NCBI RefSeq assembly: GCF_013283785.1
Contig: NZ_JABCPZ010000059.1
Location: 1-48,267 of the forward strand
Length of the DNA: 48,267 nt
DNA from: Nonomuraea antri
GTDB lineage: Bacteria > Actinomycetota > Actinomycetes > Streptosporangiales > Streptosporangiaceae
Reading direction: 5' to 3'
Shown: in pieces, positions 1-6,457 of the stretch
Layout: every line of letters starts with the position of its first letter
Position numbering within the stretch: position 1 is the first letter of the stretch
Notes under the pieces: model-generated
The model's input: only the letters and a program-made list of their open reading frames with translations
What the model was told of the DNA's origin: nothing
The model's database searches: none
Made by a program: the position numbers and the translations under genes

Positions 1-85
1 GGCGGGACTTGTGCGTGGGCGCGAGGATCGACCGCAGCCGGGATTCGGCTATGGCTTGCTCCACGGTTGGGGGTTGGGCGCGCAC
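1..85 (-). CDS. possible 5' end of a gene cut by the window edge (ComEA-like position)
   Basis: On the minus strand a GTG at 85 opens a frame of 28 codons that runs off the window. It begins MRAQPPTVEQAIAESRLR and has G or C in most third positions, unlike the other two frames here. A TAG lies in frame three codons upstream, and AGG about 8 bases before the GTG is a weak ribosome site. In many actinobacteria degV is followed by comEA and comEC, so the position would suit a ComEA N-terminus. The visible residues carry no ComEA motif, so the product name is only a guess from context. Confidence 0.3.
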   Translation of the reverse strand, partial: MRAQPPTVEQAIAESRLRSILAPTHKSR

Positions 86-614
86 GTGGAGAACCTAAGT
101 GTTCGGGGCGCGCCGCTCTGGCTTCGAACGGGGTTCTGGGGATAAGTCGGCGGCGGGTTCGAGTGGTTGTGGACGGCGGTGTTGGATTGGCTGAGTGCTC
201 GCAATTGCGGGGTCTGGCTGACTGTCGCTGATGAGTCAGCCGTTGCCGCTGATGAGCCGCCCGCTGCTGCTGACGAGTCACCGGCTCCTCACACGCCTCC
301 TGCTGCAGGGCCTCCTGGTAAAGGGCCTCCCGGTGAAGGGCCTCCTAGGGAAAGGCTTCTCGCTGCGGGCCTCTGCATGAAGAGCTTCCGATTGAAGCGC
401 TTCCAGTTGCTGGGCCTGTCGTCTGTGGCGGCTACCGGCTTTCATCGGTGAAGCTCAAGCGGCCGGTTTCGCTTTGCTGCCGGGCGCCTCGCCGCTGGGC
501 CTCCCCCTCCGCCCGGTCTTTCCCGCTGGCTGCCGCTTCTGTTGGTCGCAGGGGTTCCTGGGGACGGAGGCCGGTGTTGCTCGGGCGGTGTGGGGTTCTG
601 AGCGAGTGCGGTCC
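86..614. other. 529-bp stretch without a convincing gene
   Basis: This lies between the end of degV (stop at 615) and the possible gene edge at 85. Short open frames exist on both strands, but their composition is low-complexity (Pro/Gly/Glu runs) and none resembles a known protein. The middle of the stretch is a decayed 15-bp tandem array (see 307-425). I see no tRNA and no clear terminator. Confidence 0.6.
307..425. repeat. degenerate 15-bp tandem array, about 8 units
   Basis: Units start at 307, 322, 337, 352, 366, 381, 396 and 411. The best-preserved ones read AGGGCCTCCTGGTAA or close variants; the later ones drift to AGAGCTTCCGATTGA. The period is 15 bp except for one 14-bp step. Similar purine/pyrimidine-biased short periods occur inside the neighbouring degV gene. 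Confidence 0.7.
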
Positions 615-2405
615 TTACGTGGACGCGGGGGTGACGGTCAGGCCGAGGAGGCCGGGGCCGACGTGGACGCCGATCACCGTGCCCATCTCCACCACTCGCA
701 GTTCCACCAGGCCGGGCAACCGTTTGGGGAGGCGTTCGGCCAGGGCTTCTGCTCGTTCCCGTGCGGCGAGGTGTTGCACAGCGACCTCCACCGGGCCGTC
801 GCCTGCCGCCGCGACGGCCAGGTCTTCGAGACGGGCGATGGCGCGGGCGGACGTACGGACCTTCTCCAGCAGGGTGATGCGGCCGTCGGTGAGGTGCAGC
901 AGGGGTTTGATCATGAGGGCCGAGCCGAGCAAGGAGGCGGCCGTGCCGATGCGGCCGCTGCGGCGCAGGTATTCGAGGGTGTCGACGTAGAAGAACGTCC
1001 GGGTGGCGGCGGCTTGGCGGCGGGCCGTCCTGGCGACCGACTCCAGCGTGCCGCCTGCCGCGGCCTCCCTGGCGGCGGCCAGTACGGGGTAGCCGAGGCC
1101 CATGGCGATCGAACGGCTGTCGATGACCTCCACCGGGATGGGGGCGTCCTTGGCGGCCAGCATCGCGGACTCGACTGTGCCGGACAGTTCGCCTGATAGG
1201 TGGATCGAGACCACTCCTGTGGCGCCGGCCTCGGCGAGTGCGGCGTAGCAGGCGGCGAAGCGGGACGGTGACGGGCGGGACGTGGTGGCGGCGGACAAGT
1301 CCCCTACGATGCCGCTCACACTCCCACGACGCTCCTCGTGACCATCCCTACGGCCTTCCCCGTGGCCTTCCCCGCGAACTTCCCCATGATCCTCTCTCTG
1401 GGCTTCCCTCTGAGCTTCCCTGCGGCCTTCCTCAGGCCCGCTCCCAGGCCAGTTCCCGGGCCCGTTCCCAGGTCCCTTCAGGGGGCCTCTCTCCAAATGG
1501 CCCACAGAATCGCCTGCCGAGGGCCCTGTGGTCATGTCCGCAGCGGCTGCCGTGTCCATGGCTGAAGAGGCTGTGGAGGCTGTGGAGGCGGAAGTGCAGG
1601 TGTGGGGGCGACCGTCATCACCTCGGGGGTGGCCGTCAGCTTGGGACCCGCTCTCGGCATGAGGGTAGCCGCCGCTTTCGGGGTCGTCCTCGGCGTGGGG
1701 GTAGCCGCCGGTCTGGGAGCGACCCTCCCTACGAAGCCCGCCCTCAGCATGGGAGCGACCACCGGTGTGGGGACCGCCCTCGGCGTGGGAACCGTCCGCG
1801 GCGTGCGGGTAACCGACAGTTTGGGGACCCATGGCGTGGGAGCCACCCCCGGCTTGGGGCTGGTCGCCGGCTTGGGCGTGACCCTCCGTTCGCTGGCCAC
1901 CCTCAGCACGGGAACCGCCCTCAGCATGGGAACTGCCATCGGCACGGGAACTGCCATCGGCACGGGAGCGACCACCGGTGTTGGGGCCACCCTGGGCATG
2001 GGCACCGCCCTCGGCGTGCGAGCGGCCCTCTACGTGCGGGTGGCCGTCGGTGTGCGAACGACCATCGGTGTGGGGGCCGCTCTCGGCGTGAAGGCCGCCC
2101 TCCACGCGGGCACCGCCGTCCACACGGGCACCGCCGTCGGCACGCGCATCGCGGTCCGCACGCAACCGGCCGCTAGCGGGGAGGCCTTCCGGGTGCTCGG
2201 CCTCGGCGTGAACGTGGCCGTGCGCGCGGAAACGACCGCCCGCATCGGGACGAACGTCCCCCGCCACGGACACACTCTCCCAGCCCAAAGCGTCCTCGTC
2301 GTACGACTCGCCATCGGACAGCACCTGTACCGGCACCACCACGACCCCCGGCACAGCAGGCAGGTAAGCGGTCGAATCCGTGACGATGAACACCGAAGGC
2401 GGCAT
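615..2405 (-). CDS. DegV family protein with a very large low-complexity insertion
   Basis: DegV proteins are cytosolic two-domain proteins of about 280 residues that bind fatty acids. This one has 596. Residues 1-45 match the family start (VFIVTDSTAYLP, then VVPVQVLSDGESYDE), and residues 374-596 match the rest: TSRPSPSRF, SIHLSGELSGT, FFYVDTLEYLRRSGRI and IKPLL. Between them, roughly residues 50-365, lies sequence with no DegV counterpart: first 6-residue repeats of the type SHAEGG/SRADGS, then GP-rich and GRREAQ-type repeats. The frame stays open through all of it, so the gene is not broken. The ATG at 2405 gives the canonical DegV N-terminus. It follows hutI at a 76-bp gap that holds another tandem repeat. 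Family assignment is sure; what the insertion does is unknown. Confidence 0.88.
   Translation of the reverse strand: MPPSVFIVTDSTAYLPAVPGVVVVPVQVLSDGESYDEDALGWESVSVAGDVRPDAGGRFRAHGHVHAEAEHPEGLPASGRLRADRDARADGGARVDGGARVEGGLHAESGPHTDGRSHTDGHPHVEGRSHAEGGAHAQGGPNTGGRSRADGSSRADGSSHAEGGSRAEGGQRTEGHAQAGDQPQAGGGSHAMGPQTVGYPHAADGSHAEGGPHTGGRSHAEGGLRREGRSQTGGYPHAEDDPESGGYPHAESGSQADGHPRGDDGRPHTCTSASTASTASSAMDTAAAADMTTGPSAGDSVGHLERGPLKGPGNGPGNWPGSGPEEGRREAQREAQREDHGEVRGEGHGEGRRDGHEERRGSVSGIVGDLSAATTSRPSPSRFAACYAALAEAGATGVVSIHLSGELSGTVESAMLAAKDAPIPVEVIDSRSIAMGLGYPVLAAAREAAAGGTLESVARTARRQAAATRTFFYVDTLEYLRRSGRIGTAASLLGSALMIKPLLHLTDGRITLLEKVRTSARAIARLEDLAVAAAGDGPVEVAVQHLAARERAEALAERLPKRLPGLVELRVVEMGTVIGVHVGPGLLGLTVTPAST
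1310..2258 (-). repeat. in-frame tandem-repeat insertion within degV (18-bp and 12-bp periods)
   Basis: On the coding strand, residues about 55-275 are built from hexapeptides of the form [S/A/P][H/R][A/T][E/D/Q]G[G/S/H], which is an 18-bp DNA period. Residues about 315-360 are built from shorter Gly-Pro-Asn and Gly-Arg-Glu-rich units (12-15-bp periods). All units keep the reading frame. The repeat also opens long spurious frames on the opposite strand. Confidence 0.8.
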
Positions 2406-2412
2406 ACTCCGA

Positions 2413-2463
2413 GATTAGCCACTCGACGGGATCAGCCACCCGGCGAGATCAGCTACCCGGCCG
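2413..2463. repeat. 17-bp tandem repeat, 3 copies, between hutI and degV
   Basis: Copies start at 2413, 2430 and 2447; the second reads GATCAGCCACCCGGCGA and the others differ by a few bases. It sits in the 76-bp gap between the hutI stop and the degV start. Confidence 0.75.
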
Positions 2464-2481
2464 ATCGCCCAGCGAGCCCGG

Positions 2482-3690
2482 CTACTGCACCGGCGTCCCG
2501 CCCCGCCACACCCGGCGCGGCTTCAGTCCGAACGACCACGCGAACGCGCCTTCGTGGTCGGCGTCCCACTGGACGATGTCCGCCAGCCGCCCCGGCGCCA
2601 GCACGCCGCGGTCCGGCGCGCCCAGCACGGTGGCCCCGCCCAGCGTCGCGGCGCGCAGCGCGTCGTTGACGCTGATGCCGAAGGCCGACACCGCCATCGC
2701 GATGACCAGCGACATCGACGTGATGCCGCAGTATCCGGGGTTGTGGTCGCTGCCGAGCGCGATCTGCACGCCGTGCTTGATCATCTGGCGGACCGGCGGC
2801 AGGTGGCCGCGCTGGAGCGCCGTCGCGGGGCAGACCACGGCGGGCACCCCGTACCTGGACATGATCGCGATGTCCTCGTCGGACATGTGGTGCAGGCCGT
2901 CGGCGGAGGCGCAGCCGAGTTCGGCGGCGAGTTGGACGGCGCCGCGGCGGCTGTACTGGCCGGCGTGGATGCGCGGCAGCAGTCCGACGTTGCGGCCGGA
3001 GGCGAGGACCCAGCGGGATTCCTCGGTGGTGAAGTGGCCCTCGTCGCAGTAGACGTCGACGCTGTCGGCCCCGGCGGCGGCCGCGTCGGCGCACCAGGCG
3101 CCCACGGCCTCGACGTATTCGCGCTGACGGCCGAAGTATTCCGGCGGGACGACGTGCGCCGCGAGGAAGGTGACGTGCACCCGCGGCATCATCGGCTCCT
3201 TCTCCAGCTCGCGCAGGAGCCGGACGTCGGCCAGTTCGCCGTCGCGGGTCAGGTGGTAGCCGGTCTTGGCCTCGACCGTGGTGGTGCCGCTGAGCAGCCA
3301 GCCGCGCAGGCGTTCGCGCACGCCGTTGCACAGGGTCCACGGGTCGGTGCCGCGGGTCACGGTGACGGTGGAGCCCACGCCGCCGCCGGCCGCGGTAATG
3401 GACGCCGCGCTGGAGCCGCCGGTGCGGATGGCGAGCTCGGCGTAGCGGTTGCCGGCGTAGACCGGGTGGGTGTGCGCGTCGATGAGCCCGGGCGTTACGA
3501 GCGCGCCGCCGAGGTTCTCGACGTGGTCGACGTCCACGATGTCGTCGACGACGCCGGGCACGCTCTGCGGCAGGTCGGGCGCGCGCCCGACCCAGGCGAT
3601 GCGGTCGTTGTGCACCAGGATGGCCGCGTTGCTCAGGACTTCGTTGCCGGTCCAGAGCCGGCCGATGTTGGTCAGCAGCCGAACGGTCAC
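2482..3690 (-). CDS. hutI: imidazolonepropionase (histidine degradation)
   Basis: HutI hydrolyses 4-imidazolone-5-propionate to N-formimino-L-glutamate, the third step of histidine breakdown, as a cytosolic metal-dependent amidohydrolase. At 402 residues it has the family length. Visible motifs are DAHTHPVYAGNR (metal-binding HTH at 73-75), TGGSSAASITAAGGG (substrate loop), EAKTGYHL (140-147), CDEGHF (215-220), a metal-site His at 242 in IHAGQ (HADQ in most HutI) and the metal-site Asp at 315 in GSDHNPG. The start is a GTG at 3690 whose bases overlap the TGA of a possible small ORF. No hutU, hutH or hutF is nearby, so it is an isolated hut gene. A paralogous imidazolonepropionase-like amidohydrolase remains possible because of the HAGQ change. 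Confidence 0.8.
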   Translation of the reverse strand: MTVRLLTNIGRLWTGNEVLSNAAILVHNDRIAWVGRAPDLPQSVPGVVDDIVDVDHVENLGGALVTPGLIDAHTHPVYAGNRYAELAIRTGGSSAASITAAGGGVGSTVTVTRGTDPWTLCNGVRERLRGWLLSGTTTVEAKTGYHLTRDGELADVRLLRELEKEPMMPRVHVTFLAAHVVPPEYFGRQREYVEAVGAWCADAAAAGADSVDVYCDEGHFTTEESRWVLASGRNVGLLPRIHAGQYSRRGAVQLAAELGCASADGLHHMSDEDIAIMSRYGVPAVVCPATALQRGHLPPVRQMIKHGVQIALGSDHNPGYCGITSMSLVIAMAVSAFGISVNDALRAATLGGATVLGAPDRGVLAPGRLADIVQWDADHEGAFAWSFGLKPRRVWRGGTPVQ

Positions 3691-3773
3691 GGCATCACCG
3701 CCCCGCGCGGACGCGGCACCCAGCGCACGGCCTGGGCCGCGCCCACTGAGTCCGCTCCGGGTCCGGACGACAT
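3687..3773 (-). CDS. possible 28-aa small ORF coupled to hutI
   Basis: An ATG at 3773 has AGGAG seven bases upstream and opens a 28-codon frame (MSSGPGADSVGAAQAVRW...) whose TGA overlaps the GTG of hutI (GTGA). About 86% of third positions are G or C. An in-frame ATG at 3833 would give 48 residues but has a weaker ribosome site. I recognise no family. It may be a leader peptide or simply an uncalled small gene that couples translation into hutI. The support is the ribosome site, the codon bias and the overlap only. Confidence 0.4.
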   Translation of the reverse strand: MSSGPGADSVGAAQAVRWVPRPRGAVMP

Positions 3774-3833
3774 GGGGGGTCTCCTGCTCTCATCCGCGAA
3801 AAGCTGTGCGGTGACCGTATCGCCGGAAGCCAT

Positions 3834-4078
3834 GATCCGGCGATTTCAGTTCAGTTACGTTATTTCACAGGTGGGCTTGCTGTACAGGGTTATTCGGAAG
3901 AAAGACCACTCATCCCAACCGTCACCCAGCCCCACCTTGTCACCACTGCCCCCGCTGTCGATGTGTTGTGCAGCAGGCATCATCCGTACCAAAGAAGCTA
4001 GAACACCCAAGACCAGCCCAATATCAGGTCTGGTCTAGACAATCCTATCAACCCACAGGTTCTGGGACCACTGCGGCA
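3834..4078. other. AT-richer intergenic region upstream of the hutI unit
   Basis: These 245 bases hold no convincing gene. Base composition drops relative to the flanking genes, which fits a promoter region for the minus-strand hutI unit. The only distinct element I see is the DasR-like palindrome at 4029-4044. Confidence 0.5.
4029..4044. promoter_or_regulatory. DasR-like (dre) palindrome
   Basis: The core TGGTCTAGAC at 4031-4040 matches 11 of 12 positions of the GntR/DasR element TGGTCTAGACCA known from Streptomyces. An AGACCAG at 4010-4016 is an inverted copy of CTGGTCT at 4030-4036. The site lies about 260 bp upstream of the hutI transcription unit, within a relatively AT-rich gap. Confidence 0.4.
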
Positions 4079-4110
4079 TTTGGGCAGCTCTGACATCAGA
4101 GCTGCCCAAA
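4079..4110 (-). terminator. hairpin after hflX
   Basis: A perfect 15-bp inverted repeat (TTTGGGCAGCTCTGA and its complement) closes on a 2-base centre, just beyond the hflX stop at 4117. There is no U-run on its 3' side in the hflX direction; such I-shaped hairpins are common in actinobacteria. Confidence 0.75.
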
Positions 4111-4116
4111 AAGGGA

Positions 4117-5607
4117 CTAAAAGACCCTTTCGACCGGCTTACCCACCCGCTCAAGTTCCTGGAACAGGCTGGGCAGCACGCGGGCGTGCAGGATCGTGCC
4201 GTCCTCGACGTGCTCGACCGCGAGCACCTCGCCCTCCTTGTGGGCCCGGGAGATCAGGTCGCCCCGCTGGTACGGCACCAGGAGCAGCACCTCGTGGTCG
4301 AGCCTGGGCAGCTCGCGCTCGATCAGCGCCATCAGCTCGGGGACGCCCTTGCCGGTGCGCGCGGAGACCACGATGCTGTCGCGCTCGCGGCGCATGATCC
4401 GGTCGAGCACCTCCTGGTCGGCGGCGTCGGCCTTGTTGATCACGACGATCTCGCGGACGTCGGACGCGCCCTCGATGTCGGCGAACACCTCGCGCACGGC
4501 GGCCAGCTGGCCCTCCGGGTCGGGGTGCGAGCCGTCGACCACGTGCAGGATCAGGTCGGCGTCGGCGACCTCCTCCAGCGTGGAGCGGAACGCCTCGACG
4601 AGCTGGTGCGGCAGGTGGCGCACGAAGCCGACGGTGTCGGCGATCGTGAAGAGCCTGCCTTCCGGCGTGCGCGCCCGGCGCACGGTCGGGTCGAGGGTGG
4701 CGAACAGCGCGTCCTCGACCAGCACGCCCGCACCGGTGATGCGGTTGAGCAGCGAGGACTTGCCGGCGTTGGTGTAACCGGCGATCGCCACGGCGGGCAC
4801 CTCGCGGCTCTGGCGCCGCTGGCGCATGGTGTCGCGCGAGGTGGACATGCCGGCGATCTGGCGGCGCAGCTTGGACATGCGCTCGCGGATGCGGCGCCGG
4901 TCGAGCTCGATCTTGGTCTCACCCGGGCCACGGCCGCCGATGCCCACGCCGCCCGCGGCGCGGCCGCCGACCTGCCTGGACAGGTTGCCACCCCAGCCGC
5001 GCAGGCGCGGCAGCAGGTACTGCAACTGGGCCAGCTCGACCTGGGCCTTGCCCTCGCGGCTCTTGGCGTGCTGGGCGAAGATGTCGAGGATCAGCGCGGT
5101 GCGGTCGATGACCTTCACCTTGACGATGTCTTCGAGCTGGCGGAGCTGACCCGGGGTCAGCTCGCCGTCGCAGATCACCGTGTCGGCGCCGGTCGACTCG
5201 ACCACGTCACGCAGCTCAAGGGCCTTGCCCGAGCCGATGTAGGTGGCCGGGTCGGGCTTCTGGCGACGCTGGACGAGCCCTTCGAGCACCTCGGAACCCG
5301 CGGTCTCGGCCAGCAGCTTCAGCTCCAGCAGCGAGTTGTCCGCGTCTTCCACGGTGCCTGAGGTCCAGACGCCGACCAAGACGACCCGCTCGAGCCGCAG
5401 CTTCCGGTATTCGACCTCGGAGACATCCTGGAGTTCGGTGGAGAGGCCCGCCACGCGGCGCAGCGCCTGGCGCTCCTCGAGGTCCATGTCGCCGTTCTCG
5501 AACTCGTCGAGCGCGGTGTATTCGTGCATTCGTGTCATCTCTATGAGGGAACGTCTGGACACCTCGGTGTCTTCCCACATCGTGGCAGACATCCCCGAGG
5601 TAATCAC
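4117..5607 (-). CDS. hflX: ribosome-associated GTPase HflX
   Basis: HflX is a cytosolic GTPase that binds the 50S subunit and splits stalled or hibernating ribosomes. The 496-residue protein has the N-terminal HflX domain with its glycine-rich signature (RGPGETKIELDRRRIRERM near 226-244), then a G domain with G1 GYTNAGKS (277-284), G3 DTVG (324-327) and G4 NKAD (391-394). The ATG at 5607 gives an N-terminal extension of about 60 residues, as in actinobacterial homologues; internal Met residues at 6, 10, 24 or 27 are alternative starts. It lies 4 bases after a lipoprotein gene on the same strand and is probably co-transcribed with it. In most actinobacteria hflX is next to dapF; here dapF is 28 kb away. 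Confidence 0.96.
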   Translation of the reverse strand: MITSGMSATMWEDTEVSRRSLIEMTRMHEYTALDEFENGDMDLEERQALRRVAGLSTELQDVSEVEYRKLRLERVVLVGVWTSGTVEDADNSLLELKLLAETAGSEVLEGLVQRRQKPDPATYIGSGKALELRDVVESTGADTVICDGELTPGQLRQLEDIVKVKVIDRTALILDIFAQHAKSREGKAQVELAQLQYLLPRLRGWGGNLSRQVGGRAAGGVGIGGRGPGETKIELDRRRIRERMSKLRRQIAGMSTSRDTMRQRRQSREVPAVAIAGYTNAGKSSLLNRITGAGVLVEDALFATLDPTVRRARTPEGRLFTIADTVGFVRHLPHQLVEAFRSTLEEVADADLILHVVDGSHPDPEGQLAAVREVFADIEGASDVREIVVINKADAADQEVLDRIMRRERDSIVVSARTGKGVPELMALIERELPRLDHEVLLLVPYQRGDLISRAHKEGEVLAVEHVEDGTILHARVLPSLFQELERVGKPVERVF

Positions 5608-5611
5608 CCGG

Positions 5612-6301
5612 TTATCCGGCCAACACGCTGACGTCGCCGGACCCCGACCGAAGCGTCATCGCGCGCGGCGCACCAGGGTCGTTCTTGACGTCGACCTTGG
5701 TGTCGCCCGAGCCCAGGTCGGTCCGCACGTTGTAGCCCTCGTTGGGCACGCGCAGCGTGATGTCGCCCGAGCCGGTCTCGACCTCGACGCTCTCCGGCGC
5801 CGAGGCGTACTTCAGCTCCAGGTTGCCAGAACCGCTCTCGGCCAGGAACTTCTTGCCCGCCAGCCCGTTGCCGTCGATCTCCCCCGAGCCCACGTTGACC
5901 TCGAGGTCACCGCTCAGCGACCGGAGCGTGAGGTCGCCCGAGCCGGAGTCCAGTTTGACGCGCAGCCCCTTGGGCACCTCGATCACGTAGTTCACGCCAC
6001 AGTTGCCCCAGCTGCTCGGGCACTTGTAGCTGACCACCAGCGTGTCGCCCTCGACCCGGTGCTCGGCCTCGGGCTTGTCGTCGTTCCAGTAGAGGTTCTC
6101 GGTGACCTTGATCTCGGTGGTCCCCGTCTCGGTGATCTCGACGTCACCCGCGCCGGTCTCGACGCGCAGCGTGGCCACCTTCTCCTTGACCGCGTACGAG
6201 ACGTTGTCGTGGTTGGTGGGACCGCCGATGGCGGAGATGCCGCAGCCCGTGAGCAGAGCCGCGGAAGCCAGGAAGCCGCCCGCGATCAGAGTCTTCTTCA
6301 T
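5612..6301 (-). CDS. lipoprotein with DUF4097-type GSGD beta-repeats
   Basis: From the ATG at 6301 (CGAGG nine bases upstream) the protein is 229 residues, starting MKKTLIAGG with lipobox LLTGC, so Cys20 should be lipidated and the protein held on the outer face of the membrane. The rest consists of short beta-strands with a repeated turn: ETGAGDVEI, DSGSGDLTL, NVGSGEIDG, ESGSGNLEL, ETGSGDITL, DLGSGDTKV and RSGSGDVSV, seven copies. This is the DUF4097/DUF2807 adhesin-like beta-solenoid pattern. Its function is unknown. Upstream in-frame starts (up to 6337) would place charged residues before the signal peptide and are less likely. Confidence 0.85.
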   Translation of the reverse strand: MKKTLIAGGFLASAALLTGCGISAIGGPTNHDNVSYAVKEKVATLRVETGAGDVEITETGTTEIKVTENLYWNDDKPEAEHRVEGDTLVVSYKCPSSWGNCGVNYVIEVPKGLRVKLDSGSGDLTLRSLSGDLEVNVGSGEIDGNGLAGKKFLAESGSGNLELKYASAPESVEVETGSGDITLRVPNEGYNVRTDLGSGDTKVDVKNDPGAPRAMTLRSGSGDVSVLAG

Positions 6302-6397
6302 GCCTGCCATCCTCGCGCGATCCCGGCCGCCCGGCATCCGGGATCACCCCGACCCGACCCAGGGCCGACCCCCTGACCTTTGACCGGGATCCCCCTA

Positions 6398-6410
6398 TGA
6401 AGTAGCTTCA
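6398..6410. promoter_or_regulatory. TGAAG-TAG-CTTCA dyad upstream of aceB
   Basis: This is a perfect 5-bp inverted repeat around a 3-base centre, 48 bp before the aceB start, in the divergent gap between the lipoprotein gene and aceB. It could be an operator; no regulator is identified. Confidence 0.35.
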
Positions 6411-6431
6411 CTTCCATCATTCAGAACTCGT

Positions 6432-6448
6432 TTTCCATATAGCGGAAA
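6432..6448. promoter_or_regulatory. TTTCC-N7-GGAAA operator candidate overlapping the aceB ribosome site
   Basis: The inverted repeat TTTCCATATAGCGGAAA ends 9 bases before the aceB GTG, so a protein bound here would block initiation of aceB expression. TTCC/GGAA dyads of this size are typical of IclR-family operators (the AllR/IclR type, which controls malate synthase in several bacteria). Two IclR-family genes lie at 11993 and 13550. The regulator assignment is inference. Confidence 0.45.
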
Positions 6449-6457
6449 GGGGCCATC

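Noticed and set aside
167..451. Plus-strand 94-codon frame before degV
   Set aside because: It is a Pro/Gly/Glu run made by the 15-bp repeat array, with no ribosome site and no resemblance to a protein family.
1310..2258. CRISPR array or minisatellite of foreign origin
   Set aside because: The units are contiguous, short and in frame with DegV; there are no spacers.
1602..2669. Plus-strand frame over the degV repeats
   Set aside because: It consists of Gly/Val/Ala/Thr repeats, the complement of the repeat in degV. The DegV frame has real conserved motifs at both ends.
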